A stretch of 64,000 bases of DNA from Pseudomonas putida S13.1.2 (GTDB lineage: Bacteria > Pseudomonadota > Gammaproteobacteria > Pseudomonadales > Pseudomonadaceae), in the NCBI RefSeq assembly GCF_000498395.2, contig NZ_CP010979.1, forward strand, positions 186,001 through 250,000. Direction: 5' to 3'. Numbering within the stretch: the first letter of the stretch is position 1; each line of letters opens with the position of its first letter. Of the stretch, positions 38,429 through 49,859 are shown one piece after another. The notes below the pieces were generated by a model, which saw only the letters and a list, made by a program, of their open reading frames with translations, was not told the origin of the DNA and made no database searches. Position numbers and translations under genes: made by a program.

Positions 38429-39088
38429 ATGACGTTCAAGGCCCCGGACAGCCTCTCCGAGCAGATTGCCGATTACCTGGCCGAACGCATCATCCGCGGC
38501 GAGCTGGCGCCAGGCGAGCGTATCCAGGAGCAGAAGGTGACCCTGGCCCTCAACGTCAGCCGTGGCTCGGTGCGCGAAGCGTTACTGATCCTCGAGCGCC
38601 GGCACCTGGTGGCGATCTTGCCGCGCCGGGGTGCCCACGTGACCGTGCTGGACGAGCGCAGCGTGCGCAGCCTGTGTGCCTTGATGGGCGAGTTCTACAT
38701 CCTGCTGGGCAACGCAGTTGCGCAAAAATGGCGCACCGATGCCGACCTGCGCCCGTTTCTGGATATTCAGCAGCGCCTGCAGCGTGCCCATGACCAGCTC
38801 GACATCAAGACGTTTGTCGCCGACAGCTTTGCGGTGATGCGCGCGGCCTATCCGTTCGCCGACAACCCGTTCCTGCAGGAAACCGTGGAAAACCTGCAGC
38901 CGGCCATGAGCCGTGCCTACTACCTGTCGCTGGACCAGCGCCAGGCCAACATGATCGACTACCTGGACCTGTTCGCCCGCCTGCTCGACGCTGTGGTCGC
39001 CCGTGACCTGCCGCGCATTCGCGAGGTGCTTACCGCCTACGGCCAGCGCAGCTGCGAACTGGTGCTGGCGGCGCTGGCCCGAGGCTGA
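38429..39088 (+). CDS. GntR family regulator (FCD domain)
   Basis: A 219-residue GntR/FadR-type protein: winged HTH in the first 70 residues (Q-E-Q-K-V-T-L-A-L-N-V-S-R-G-S-V-R-E-A-L) and an FCD effector domain after it. It is divergent from xdhA and may regulate that operon. It lies only 3 bp upstream of smc, so part of smc transcription probably starts here; whether that has regulatory meaning is unknown. The effector is not recognisable. Confidence 0.87.
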   Translation: MTFKAPDSLSEQIADYLAERIIRGELAPGERIQEQKVTLALNVSRGSVREALLILERRHLVAILPRRGAHVTVLDERSVRSLCALMGEFYILLGNAVAQKWRTDADLRPFLDIQQRLQRAHDQLDIKTFVADSFAVMRAAYPFADNPFLQETVENLQPAMSRAYYLSLDQRQANMIDYLDLFARLLDAVVARDLPRIREVLTAYGQRSCELVLAALARG

Positions 39089-39091
39089 CCG

Positions 39092-42000
39092 ATGCGCCTG
39101 AAGTGCATTCGCCTGGCCGGGTTCAAGTCGTTCGTCGACCCGACCACGGTCAATTTCCCCAGTAACATGGCGGCCGTGGTCGGCCCCAATGGCTGCGGCA
39201 AGTCCAACATCATCGACGCGGTGCGCTGGGTGATGGGCGAGAGTTCGGCAAAGAACCTGCGCGGCGAGTCGATGACCGACGTCATCTTCAACGGCTCCAG
39301 CGGCCGCAAGCCGGTCAGCCAGGCCAGCATCGAGCTGGTGTTCGACAACAGCGAAACCACCCTGGTCGGCGAGTATGCCGCCTACGCCGAAATTTCGATC
39401 CGCCGCAAGGTCACCCGCGACGGGCAGAACAGCTATTACCTCAACGGCACCAAGTGCCGTCGGCGCGACATCACCGATATTTTCCTCGGTACCGGCCTGG
39501 GGCCGCGCAGCTATTCGATCATCGAGCAGGGGATGATCTCCAAGCTGATCGAGGCCAAGCCCGAGGAGCTGCGCAACTTTATCGAGGAAGCCGCTGGCAT
39601 CTCCAAGTACAAGGAGCGCCGTCGCGAAACCGAGAACCGCATCCGCCGCACCCAGGAAAACCTGGCGCGCCTGACCGACCTGCGCGAAGAGCTGGAGCGT
39701 CAGCTGGAGCGCCTGCACCGCCAGGCCCAGGCGGCCGAGAAGTACCGCGAGTACAAAGCCCAGGAGCGCCAGTCGAAGGCACGCCTGTCGGCCTTGCGCT
39801 GGCGCGGCCTGGACGAGCAGGTGCGCCAGCGCGAGTCGGTGATTGGCGACCAGGATGTCTCTCATGAGGCGTTGGTGGCCGAGCAGCGCAACGCCGATGC
39901 CAGCATCGAGCGCCTGCGCGATGGCCACCATGAATTGTCCGAACGCTTCAACCAGGTGCAGGGCCGCTTCTACTCGGTAGCCGGTGACATCGCCCGGGTG
40001 GAACAGAGTATCCAGCACGGCCAGCAGCGCCTGCGCCAGTTGCAGGACGACTTCAAGGAAGCCGAGCGCACACGCCTGGAGACCGAATCGCACCTGGGCC
40101 ACGACCGCACTTTGCTGGCCACTCTGGGCGAAGAGCTGGCCATGCTCGAACCCGAGCAGGAAATGACCCTGGCTGCCGCCGAAGAGGCCGCCGCGGCCCT
40201 TGAAGAAGCCGAGTCGGGCATGCACGGCTGGCAGGAGCAGTGGGACAGCTTCAACAGCCGCTCCGCCGAACCACGCCGCCAGGCCGAAGTGCAGCAGGCG
40301 CGCCTGCAACAGCTGGAAGCCAGCCTGGAGCGTTTGGCCGAGCGTCAGCGCAAGCTGGGCGAGGAGCGCGAGCAACTGGGTAGCGACCCGCAGGACGCGG
40401 CCATGCTCGAATTGGCCGAGCAACTGGCCAGCAGTGAAATGCTGCTGGAAGAACTGCAGCTGTCCGAAGAGCAGGTGGTCGAGCGCCTGGAAGGCGCGCG
40501 CGAGCAACTGCAACAGGCCACCCAGGCGCAGCAGCAGGCCCAGGGCGACTTGCAGCGCCTGGGGGGTCGTCTGGCCTCGCTCGAAGCCTTGCAGCAGGCT
40601 GCCCTGGAGCCGGGCGCTGGTGCTGCAGACTGGCTGCAAGGCCAAGGCCTGGAGCAGCAGCCACGCCTGGCTGAAGGCTTGCGGGTAGAGCCAGGTTGGG
40701 AACTGGCAGTAGAAACGGTGCTTGGCGCCGATCTGCAGGCCGTGCTGGTGGACGACTTCAACACGCTCGATTTCACAGGCCTTGAGCAAGGTGAGCTGCG
40801 TTTGCTGCAGGCCAGCGGCAAGGCGGCATCGTTGCCCGGCAGCCTGCTGGAAAAGGTCGCAGGCCGTATCGACCTGGCGCCCTGGCTGGGCCAGGTCAAG
40901 CCTGTAGAAGACCTGGCCCAGGCGCTGGCGCAGCGCGCGTCGCTTGGCGAAGGGCAGAGCCTGGTCAGCCGCGATGGCTACTGGGTAGGCCAGCACTTCC
41001 TGCGGGTACGCCGTGGCGGTGAAGCCGAAGGCGGCGTGCTGGCGCGTGGCCAGGAGATCGAGCGCCTGGGCCAGGAGCAACATGAGCAGGAGGCGGCACT
41101 GGAGCAGTTGGAGCAACAGCTGCAGGCCCTGCGCGAGCAGCAGCTGGACCAGGAAGAGCAGCGCGAACAGCTGCGCCGCCGCACCCAGGAGGAAAACCGT
41201 CTGCATGGCGAGCTGAACGCCAGCCTGTCAGCCAGCCGTGCCCGAGCCGAGCAGGTCGAATTGCGCCGTCGGCGCCTGCTTGAAGAACTGGCCGAGCTGG
41301 AAGAGCAGCGCGCCCTCGAGCACGAGCAGTTGGGCGAAGCCCGCTTGCTGCTGCAGGAGGCCCTGGAACTGATGGCCCAGGACACCGAGCAGCGTGAGCA
41401 GTTGATGGCCCGCCGCGACACCCTGCGCGAAGGCCTCGACCGGGTGCGCCAGGAGGCTCGCCAGCACAAGGACCACGCCCACCAGTTGGCCGTGCGCCTG
41501 GGTTCGCTGCGCGCCCAGCACGACTCCACCCGTCAGGCCCTGGAGCGCCTGGAGCAGCAGGCCGCGCGCCTGACCGAGCGCCAGGAGCAACTGAGCCTGA
41601 ACCTGGAAGAGGGCGAGGCCCCTCAGGAAGAACTGCGCCTGAAGCTCGAAGAGCTGCTGGAGCGGCGCATGAGCGTCGACGAGGAAATGCGCAAGGCCCG
41701 CCTGCACATGGACGAAGCCGACCGCGAACTGCGTGATGCCGAAAAGCGCCGCACCCAGGCCGAGCAGCAAGCCCAGCTGCTGCGCGGCCAACTGGAACAA
41801 CTGCGCCTGGAGTGCCAGGGCCTGGACGTGCGACGCAAGACCTTGCAAGAGCAGTTGCTGGCCGATGGCTACGACCTGCAAGGTGTACTCGCCACTTTGG
41901 AGGCAGAGGCCAGCGAGCAGGGTACCGAACAGGAACTGGAGCAGCTTGAAGCACGCATCCAGCGCCTGGGTGCGATCAACCTGGCCGCCATCGAGGAGTA

Positions 42001-42580
42001 CGAGCAGCAGTCCGAGCGCAAGCGCTATCTGGACGCGCAGGACGCCGACCTGGTCGAAGCCCTGGAGACCCTGGAAAACGTCATCCGCAAGATCGACAAG
42101 GAAACGCGTAACCGCTTCAAGGATACCTTTGATCAGATAAATGCCGGATTACAGGCACTTTTCCCAAAAGTTTTCGGTGGTGGCAGCGCTTATCTGGAAC
42201 TGACGGGCGAAGATCTACTCGATACAGGGGTGACGATCATGGCGCGACCACCGGGCAAGAAGAACAGCACCATCCATCTGCTGTCCGGCGGCGAGAAGGC
42301 ACTGACCGCTTTGGCGCTGGTGTTTGCCATTTTCAAGTTGAACCCCGCACCGTTCTGCATGCTCGACGAGGTCGATGCGCCGCTGGACGATGCCAACGTC
42401 GGGCGCTATGCGCGCCTGGTCAAGGAAATGAGTGAAAGCGTGCAGTTCATCTACATCACGCATAACAAGATTGCCATGGAAATGGCGGACCAGTTGATGG
42501 GGGTGACCATGCATGAACCGGGTTGTTCACGTCTTGTTGCAGTTGATGTGGAGGCGGCCATGGCCATGGTCGACGCTTGA
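39092..42580 (+). CDS. smc: Chromosome segregation protein SMC
   Basis: A 1162-residue SMC ATPase. The N-terminal Walker A (V-V-G-P-N-G-C-G-K-S-N, about residues 29-39) and C-terminal signature L-S-G-G-E-K (near 1064) and Walker B L-D-E-V-D-A-P-L-D-D (near 1092) form the ATPase head. Between them are long heptad-rich coiled coils (glutamine/glutamate/leucine-rich) and a hinge near residues 520-640. It compacts and segregates chromosomes as a dimer with ScpA and ScpB. It is followed by zipA and ligA as in P. putida and P. aeruginosa. Confidence 0.97.
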   Translation: MRLKCIRLAGFKSFVDPTTVNFPSNMAAVVGPNGCGKSNIIDAVRWVMGESSAKNLRGESMTDVIFNGSSGRKPVSQASIELVFDNSETTLVGEYAAYAEISIRRKVTRDGQNSYYLNGTKCRRRDITDIFLGTGLGPRSYSIIEQGMISKLIEAKPEELRNFIEEAAGISKYKERRRETENRIRRTQENLARLTDLREELERQLERLHRQAQAAEKYREYKAQERQSKARLSALRWRGLDEQVRQRESVIGDQDVSHEALVAEQRNADASIERLRDGHHELSERFNQVQGRFYSVAGDIARVEQSIQHGQQRLRQLQDDFKEAERTRLETESHLGHDRTLLATLGEELAMLEPEQEMTLAAAEEAAAALEEAESGMHGWQEQWDSFNSRSAEPRRQAEVQQARLQQLEASLERLAERQRKLGEEREQLGSDPQDAAMLELAEQLASSEMLLEELQLSEEQVVERLEGAREQLQQATQAQQQAQGDLQRLGGRLASLEALQQAALEPGAGAADWLQGQGLEQQPRLAEGLRVEPGWELAVETVLGADLQAVLVDDFNTLDFTGLEQGELRLLQASGKAASLPGSLLEKVAGRIDLAPWLGQVKPVEDLAQALAQRASLGEGQSLVSRDGYWVGQHFLRVRRGGEAEGGVLARGQEIERLGQEQHEQEAALEQLEQQLQALREQQLDQEEQREQLRRRTQEENRLHGELNASLSASRARAEQVELRRRRLLEELAELEEQRALEHEQLGEARLLLQEALELMAQDTEQREQLMARRDTLREGLDRVRQEARQHKDHAHQLAVRLGSLRAQHDSTRQALERLEQQAARLTERQEQLSLNLEEGEAPQEELRLKLEELLERRMSVDEEMRKARLHMDEADRELRDAEKRRTQAEQQAQLLRGQLEQLRLECQGLDVRRKTLQEQLLADGYDLQGVLATLEAEASEQGTEQELEQLEARIQRLGAINLAAIEEYEQQSERKRYLDAQDADLVEALETLENVIRKIDKETRNRFKDTFDQINAGLQALFPKVFGGGSAYLELTGEDLLDTGVTIMARPPGKKNSTIHLLSGGEKALTALALVFAIFKLNPAPFCMLDEVDAPLDDANVGRYARLVKEMSESVQFIYITHNKIAMEMADQLMGVTMHEPGCSRLVAVDVEAAMAMVDA

Positions 42581-42785
42581 TGTGCGACGATGGAGGCACA
42601 TTCTGTTGCGAAATGCCCCCGTCATGTGCGACAGACGGTGTAAAGTTGTCTTTGGTCGTGCTAGCTTAATGTCACTCGTTTTTTGCGTGGGTAAAACGCC
42701 TGTCAGAACATAGAGTTGGCGCCACGTGTTAAAGGGCTTTGAACCCTTTGTTTTCAAGCATATTTTTATAGAGGCACGGGATTAC

Positions 42786-43676
42786 ATGGAAATCGGTCTG
42801 CGCGAGTGGCTGATCGTCATCGGCATCATTGTCATTGCCGGGATTCTTTTCGACGGCTGGCGCCGCATGCGCGGCGGGAAAGGCAAGTTGAAATTCCGTC
42901 TGGATCGCAGTTATTCCAACCTGCCGGAAGAAGAGGGTGGCGGTGCCGAAGTGCTCGGCCCGTCGCGTGTGCTGGACGCCCACAAGGAGCCTGAGCTGGA
43001 CGAAAGCGACTTGCCGTCGCTCAGCGCTTCTTCGCGTGATCGCGAACGCGAGCCCAAGCCGGCCAAGGCCAGCAAACGCAACAAGCGCGCCACCGCAGCG
43101 GCGGATGTGCAGCAGGGCGACCTGAACCTGAGTGCCGACACGCGCGAGCCTGACCTGTTTGCCGACAGCGATGACGACTTTGCCGCCGACAACACCCGCA
43201 GCAGCAGCCCGGCGCCTGCCGCCAGCCTCAAGGAGCTGCCACCGGCCGAGGAAGTGCTGGTGATCAGCGTTATTTCCCGTGACGAGGGCGGCTTCAAAGG
43301 CCCGGCACTGCTGCAGAACATTCTGGAAAGCGGCCTGCGCTTCGGCGAAATGGACATTTTCCACCGCCACGAGAGCATGGCCGGCCACGGCGAAGTGCTG
43401 TTCTCCATGGCTAACGCGGTCAAGCCTGGCGTGTTCGACCTGGACGACATCGACCACTTCAGCACCCGTGCAGTGAGCTTCTTCCTTGGCCTGCCGGGCC
43501 CACGTCATCCGAAGCAGGCCTTCGACGTGATGGTGGCCGCAGCACGCAAGCTGGCCCACGAACTCAACGGTGAGCTCAAGGATGACCAGCGCAGCGTGCT
43601 GACGGCCCAGACCATCGAGCACTACCGCCAGCGCATCGTCGAGTTCGAGCGCCGCGCGCTGACCCAAAAGCGCTGA
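42786..43676 (+). CDS. zipA: Cell division protein ZipA
   Basis: A 296-residue protein: an N-terminal membrane anchor ([16 protein letters not shown]), a charged linker of about 120 residues rich in D, E, K, P and A, and a C-terminal ZipA domain of about 140 residues ([12 protein letters not shown] onward) that binds the FtsZ C-terminus. It anchors FtsZ to the membrane at the division site. ATG 42786 gives the standard anchor; an upstream in-frame start at 42726 would add residues before it. Confidence 0.95.
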   Translation: MEIGLREWLIVIGIIVIAGILFDGWRRMRGGKGKLKFRLDRSYSNLPEEEGGGAEVLGPSRVLDAHKEPELDESDLPSLSASSRDREREPKPAKASKRNKRATAAADVQQGDLNLSADTREPDLFADSDDDFAADNTRSSSPAPAASLKELPPAEEVLVISVISRDEGGFKGPALLQNILESGLRFGEMDIFHRHESMAGHGEVLFSMANAVKPGVFDLDDIDHFSTRAVSFFLGLPGPRHPKQAFDVMVAAARKLAHELNGELKDDQRSVLTAQTIEHYRQRIVEFERRALTQKR

Positions 43677-43728
43677 TGTGCCCAAGTGGGCAGGCCTGGC
43701 CTGGTCCTGTCCACCCTGTTTCAAGTGC

Positions 43729-43754
43729 AAGAGCAGCCCAGTGCTGCTCTTTTG
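43729..43754 (+). terminator. Rho-independent terminator-like hairpin between zipA and ligA
   Basis: Stem AGAGCAGC / GCTGCTCT followed by TTTGC, 22 bp before ligA. The short T-run suggests partial termination, letting ligA be partly uncoupled from zipA. Confidence 0.55.
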
Positions 43755-43772
43755 CTTTGCAAGAGATCCTGA

Positions 43773-46106
<2,334 letters not shown>

Positions 46107-46115
46107 AGCCCTGCG

Positions 46116-46287
46116 CAGGAGCGGCCTTGTGTTGCAATCGGGTCGCACCGCGGCCCCAAATTCTGGCTTGATACCAAGATTCAGAAGCATGCACGTTCCC
46201 TGTGGGAGCTGGCTTGCCGGCGATCACCGGCAAAGCCGGTGCCATCCACCGCGGTGCCTTCTTCGCGGGCACGCCCGCTCCCACAGG
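46116..46287. repeat. Palindromic repeats of mixed families (C, B and A) after ligA
   Basis: A single family C arm (AGGAGCGGCCTTGTGTTGC), a family B arm (TGTGGGAGCTGGCTTGCCGG) and a family A arm (TTCGCGGGCACGCCCGCTCC) occur in turn between ligA and ffs. The 314-bp gap holds no credible gene. Confidence 0.7.
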
Positions 46288-46420
46288 TTTGCGCGCCGGT
46301 TCAGCGCCCATGCGCCTGACAAGTCATTGAGAAATGATGACTTTTTCTCCCTCAGAGGTTGTATCTGCCCGCAAGACCGGTACAATGGCGCCACTCGCTG
46401 CTCAGCGAGGCATGTAGTGG

Positions 46421-46531
46421 TGGCCCCGTCGGTCCCCCCGCATTGATTACCCGTTAACCTGGTCAGGCCCGGAAGGGAGCAGCCATAGCGGGAACATCGA
46501 GTGCCGGGGTGTGGCTGGTGGGGCCGCCTCC
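46421..46531 (+). ncRNA. ffs: Signal recognition particle 4.5S RNA
   Basis: The conserved SRP RNA core is unmistakable: CAGGCCCGGAAGGGAGCAGC tetraloop-proximal helix followed by AGCGGGAACATCG. The 5' end GGCCCCG pairs with the 3' end GGGGCCG. It binds Ffh and targets membrane proteins co-translationally. The 5' end position is estimated to within about 5 nt. The last 63 nt belong to a 66-bp direct repeat: a mobile island has integrated in this gene and regenerated its 3' part. Confidence 0.92.
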
Positions 46532-46534
46532 ATT
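46469..46534 (+). repeat. attL: 66-bp direct repeat within ffs (left island boundary)
   Basis: Perfectly identical to 54957-55022. It spans the 3' portion of the 4.5S RNA and 3 further bp. Confidence 0.9.
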
Positions 46535-46581
46535 CTTTAAATCCTTGATTTTACAAGGATTTCTCGCTCAAAAAACCTAAA

Positions 46582-46616
46582 AGTGGACCAGTGCGGTAGT
46601 ACACCTGAGTGGTGCA
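46582..46616. promoter_or_regulatory. Integrase arm-type site candidates near attL
   Basis: AGTGGACCA at 46582 and the related AGTGGTGCA at 46608, 26 bp apart. The same nonamer repeats every 13 bp near attR (54781-54815). Confidence 0.5.
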
Positions 46617-46652
46617 CCGTAAAGTCATTCTATCGTCCATCCTTCTTGGTTC

Positions 46653-46856
46653 TCAATCCCGTAACCGCTCAATCGCTGAGCCGATGGCGTCGGCGTTGGT
46701 ATCCAGAGCTTGCAAGGCCGTCATCACGTTGTCGTGAACGTTGGTCGAACCGCGTTGGCGAACCCATGTACTGAGCTCTTCTATTGCCGCACGAATAGCA
46801 ATTTGATTCAGGTGAATCAGTTCAAGGGCGTCTGCGGTGAGGGAGGCTTTTTCCAT
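46653..46856 (-). CDS. Small hypothetical protein (67 aa)
   Basis: A 67-residue, largely helical, soluble protein with no recognised family. The residue pattern (I-R-A-A-I-E-E-L-S-T-W, then L-Q-A-L-D-T-N-A-D) looks like genuine coding sequence. The ribosome site is weak. A TTGTATACAG sequence sits 23 bp upstream. It is the first gene inside the left edge of the island and could be an excisionase-like or regulatory factor, but nothing in it shows that. Confidence 0.55.
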   Translation of the reverse strand: MEKASLTADALELIHLNQIAIRAAIEELSTWVRQRGSTNVHDNVMTALQALDTNADAIGSAIERLRD

Positions 46857-47167
46857 GGATAATGCTCAGTGGGATGGTTTGTATACAGAGTACCCCATCT
46901 GCCGCAAGCTCGTTTTTCCCCTTAAATCAGGAATGGGGTTTCGGTTCGTATCCGGCGACGTTGTAGGTGGAAATCCTCTGAGGTACAGCGACTGGGCTTA
47001 ACCCCCCAGCTTTCTAAAAGGGCCGGGGCGTATAGGATTATGGTAATCCCTAGCAGATACAGACGAGAACGCCGCGCCACAGCTCCAAAGAGGGCTACAG
47101 CGAGGCGCTTGAGTGCTTGTCTACCTATCCGATAGGTGAGGCTGTAAACAGCTGTATGAGGGTAGTT
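46857..47167. other. Gene-free stretch with possible structured RNA
   Basis: 311 bp with no credible gene. It holds several short dyads, including ACCTATC-C-GATAGGT at 47123-47137, CCTCTGAGG near 46976 and CCCCTTAAATCAGG-type repeats, just downstream of the serine recombinase. No known RNA family is recognised. Confidence 0.35.
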
Positions 47168-47794
47168 TTAAATAGCTGCTTTCATGTCCTTCTGTACCCG
47201 TTGTACGGTGCTTAATGCACAGTCCACAAGGGCTGCTGTCTTGCGTAGGCTCATACCGCTTTCCAGTGCTGTGCGGATACGCTCATGCAAGGCTTCGTCA
47301 GTCTTACGGCCTTTGTACACACCGTTAGCTTTAGCAGTGGTGATGCCCTCAGCCTGACGACGGCGACGGTCTTCGTAGTCTTTACGTGCAACTACAGCAA
47401 GCATGTCCAGAAGCATACCGTTGACGGCCTTAATCATGCCTTTGGTGAAGTCGTCAGTAGCACCGGCTTTGGTCAGTACAGTGTGGCTGGTCGGTAGGTC
47501 CAAACTTACGACTGTGATGCCCTTACCCTTGATGCGGGTTTTCATCGCTTCCCAGTCACCATCTTGCAATCTAGTCAGGCGGTCGACTTGCTCGATCAAC
47601 AGCACGTCACCTTCGTGGCTATCATCGATCAGCCGGTTGAGTTGGTCACGTTCCAGTTTCGTGCCAGACACGTTCTCAACATAGAACGCGGCAACCTTGT
47701 GACCGTGTGCAGCGGCAAACTCGATCAGAGCAGCACGAGCTCGATTAGCGTCAGTGTCGGTTGTGGATGCACGAAGGTAGCCGCGAATGAACAT
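47168..47794 (-). CDS. Serine recombinase (resolvase/invertase family)
   Basis: A 208-residue small serine recombinase. The N-terminal catalytic domain begins R-G-Y-L-R-A-S-T with the nucleophile serine at residue 10 and continues with I-E-Q-V-D-R-L-T-R-L and D-L-P-T-S-H. A C-terminal helix-turn-helix of the resolvase type (S-G-M-S-L-R-K-T-A-A-L-V-D) ends the protein. It would cut and rejoin DNA at nearby res/inversion sites. The ATG at 47794 removes 21 residues from a longer frame. A cluster of CGGTACA heptamers lies upstream and may be its binding sites. Confidence 0.88.
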   Translation of the reverse strand: MFIRGYLRASTTDTDANRARAALIEFAAAHGHKVAAFYVENVSGTKLERDQLNRLIDDSHEGDVLLIEQVDRLTRLQDGDWEAMKTRIKGKGITVVSLDLPTSHTVLTKAGATDDFTKGMIKAVNGMLLDMLAVVARKDYEDRRRRQAEGITTAKANGVYKGRKTDEALHERIRTALESGMSLRKTAALVDCALSTVQRVQKDMKAAI

Positions 47795-47821
47795 GTTGAT
47801 TCTCAACTGTATCGTTTTGGA

Positions 47822-47936
47822 TGTACCGATTATATGTGTACCGCTTGAGATGGTCAAACACTATTTATCGGTACAGTCATCGGTACATTCTGGGAGTCTT
47901 TTCCTATGCTGTCTGGGGTATACCCTTTTCGGTACA
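47822..47936. promoter_or_regulatory. Cluster of CGGTACA / TGTACCG heptamers upstream of the serine recombinase
   Basis: TGTACCG at 47822 and 47837; the complementary CGGTACA at 47869, 47881 and 47930. Five copies in 115 bp directly upstream of the recombinase gene, a layout expected of a res site or operator. Confidence 0.5.
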
Positions 47937-48221
47937 CACTGACAGCAGAAATATCCTGACACCGCCAACTGATCCATGCTGGCGAATGACAGCCGAAACG
48001 GAGTATCAGACAGATCGGCGAACTCGCGGACAGTCGTGCTTACCAGCACAAACGGAAACGCCCAAACCAGAAAATGGAATTTGGATTTTCCTGAGTGCCG
48101 TGTGACGACATTGGAAGAGATGGTGTGACGACATTGGTGGCGACCGGGCTTATTAAATGAGTTGATAGTGGCCATTAGGTATCAGTAGACTCACAATCTC
48201 CACGCTTATTTTGAGAACGCC
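47937..48221. other. Gene-free stretch between the recombinase and FRG genes
   Basis: About 285 bp. Contains a near-duplicated GTGTGACGACATTGG (48102 and 48124), 22 bp apart. The reading frame on the minus strand here (47861-48175) has no family character and was not accepted. Confidence 0.4.
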
Positions 48222-49148
48222 ATGGGAAAACCAGTTGAGAAACATTTTGATACAGCACGGGAACTGCTGGATTTTGTGTCCCCTCTCTCCCACACTTGGA
48301 ATAAGGGGAAGTATATATTCAGAGGTCAACCGAGCGACCAATACAAATTGACACCATCAATATGTCGTGGTGGTATCGGCTCATTCGCCTATGGTTCACC
48401 GCACAGGATGTTCAGTAATTCCAGCAAAGGGCAGGTGAGCTTTGAACTGGATGTATTGAAGCAGTTTCTAGACGGGTGTGATCGATCGGGATTAGTAGTG
48501 CCGGGATACTCAGAACAAATCAAGACAAGGCTGCTGAACGAGCCAGAGTCATTCACCAATGCCTTTAGACAACCATGGCCCCAGCCGGCACTATATGAAA
48601 TATTAGCTGCTGCGCAGCACTATGGAATACCTACTCGGCTTCTAGACTGGACGGAGAGAAGCTATGTTGCCTGCTATTTTGCAGCGTCGTCAGCAAATTT
48701 TGAACTTGATAGCATAAATGCAAAACTAGCAATATGGGCACTGAGTACCGAGCATTCAAGGCACTGGAAAACAGTTGAGATTATTAGGACGCCGGGTGGG
48801 ACAAGTAGGAATCAAGCAGCTCAGTCAGGGCTCTTTACCACTCACAAGGTTGATACTTTTAGCCTGCCTGCCCAAGACATATATCAGCCAGAAGCCCTAG
48901 AGGACGTGGAAGAGATTTACAGCACGGCTCAAGCAGTCTTCCCCCTTATGAAGTTGACCCTGCCGGTCAGTGAAGCTCCTGAGTTGTTGAATCTATGCTC
49001 TAAGCTTGGGGTTGACGGGTCAACACTGTTTCCGGGCTATCATGGTGTCGCAATGATGGTAAGGGACTGGGCCAATGTAGCAGTTGGAGTAAGAATGTCT
49101 CCGTCAGCCCTTGATGATTATTATGAGGACTATAGCGAGTCGGACTAA
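48222..49148 (+). CDS. FRG domain-containing protein
   Basis: A 308-residue protein with an FRG domain: Y-I-F-R-G-Q-P-S near residue 32 and A-A-Q-H-Y-G-I-P-T-R-L-L-D-W-T near residue 130 are the family hallmarks. The FRG (F-R-G-containing) family has no established biochemical activity; many members lie in prophages, islands and defence loci. Soluble, no signal peptide. It is followed 39 bp downstream by a 215-residue gene in the same direction, probably co-transcribed. A defence or toxin role is inference. Confidence 0.85.
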   Translation: MGKPVEKHFDTARELLDFVSPLSHTWNKGKYIFRGQPSDQYKLTPSICRGGIGSFAYGSPHRMFSNSSKGQVSFELDVLKQFLDGCDRSGLVVPGYSEQIKTRLLNEPESFTNAFRQPWPQPALYEILAAAQHYGIPTRLLDWTERSYVACYFAASSANFELDSINAKLAIWALSTEHSRHWKTVEIIRTPGGTSRNQAAQSGLFTTHKVDTFSLPAQDIYQPEALEDVEEIYSTAQAVFPLMKLTLPVSEAPELLNLCSKLGVDGSTLFPGYHGVAMMVRDWANVAVGVRMSPSALDDYYEDYSESD

Positions 49149-49187
49149 TTAGCCAAGAATAACCTCTAAGGAAAGAGATCGACTACC

Positions 49188-49835
49188 ATGGCCTACACCC
49201 TGATTGACATTGGCAAACAGCCGGAAGAAACCTTAAACGTCTCATTGCTCCTTCCGCTTCCGGCGGATACGCCTTATGGGAATTTCCAGCTCAAGTGGAT
49301 GGACATTATTTCTAGGCTTAATGAAGCCAATCGAAAAATTATCACAAGCTATGAGACTTGGTGTGCCGCAAGAACCGGGAGCATTGAAGACAGTATGAAA
49401 GATGTTTTCAATATACATCGGTTTTCGACAGAGTACGCAGTTACCGGCATGCGAAGGGTAGCGGATGAGCTTGTGGCGCTTGTCTGGTGTATGCACCAAC
49501 TAAGGGATGGAGGCGAGATTCCTTCAAAGGTAAAAGTCGATACAATCGGGCTCGTGTTCAAGCACAAGTATCATGGCCCGGATGATTTATTCGAGCGACA
49601 CCTTGAATTGATTAGGCTGCTCAATGATCTATCAAATACCTTTAAGCACTCTTTCATTCAGTCCGATTTGGCAAGAATAGGTCAGGATGAACCTTTGGTT
49701 CTAGCATTAAATCTTGAGCGAGCCGATTTGGTGAACGAATCACAATTTTATGCGATAAGAATGTCAGCATTTGTCAAAGACTACACCAGTTTCTTTCACG
49801 ACTGCCGAGAATGGCTTCGCTCATTGCAGTCATGA
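49188..49835 (+). CDS. Hypothetical protein, probable partner of the FRG protein
   Basis: A 215-residue soluble protein with AAGGAAAGAGA upstream of the ATG. It is predicted mostly helical, with L-N-D-L-S-N-T-F-K-H-S-F near residue 150, a pattern seen in several uncharacterised helical-bundle families, and T-G-M-R-R-V-A-D-E-L near residue 85. It matches no family I can name. Its position 39 bp after the FRG gene suggests a two-gene unit. The long hairpin array follows it on the same strand. Confidence 0.7.
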   Translation: MAYTLIDIGKQPEETLNVSLLLPLPADTPYGNFQLKWMDIISRLNEANRKIITSYETWCAARTGSIEDSMKDVFNIHRFSTEYAVTGMRRVADELVALVWCMHQLRDGGEIPSKVKVDTIGLVFKHKYHGPDDLFERHLELIRLLNDLSNTFKHSFIQSDLARIGQDEPLVLALNLERADLVNESQFYAIRMSAFVKDYTSFFHDCREWLRSLQS

Positions 49836-49859
49836 CATTGCTGACTTGGAATAACCCTA

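Noticed and set aside
38582..41206. 874-residue minus-strand frame opposite smc
   Set aside because: Leucine/glutamine-rich mirror of the SMC coiled-coil codons on the antisense strand; no domain or ribosome site.
46879..46888. TTGTATACAG in the island 23 bp upstream of the 67-residue gene
   Set aside because: Resembles the purine operator but is asymmetric at the last base and in unrelated foreign DNA. Treated as chance.
47861..48175. 104-residue minus-strand frame
   Set aside because: No ribosome site, cysteine/histidine/arginine-rich, and it overlaps the heptamer cluster. Not supported.
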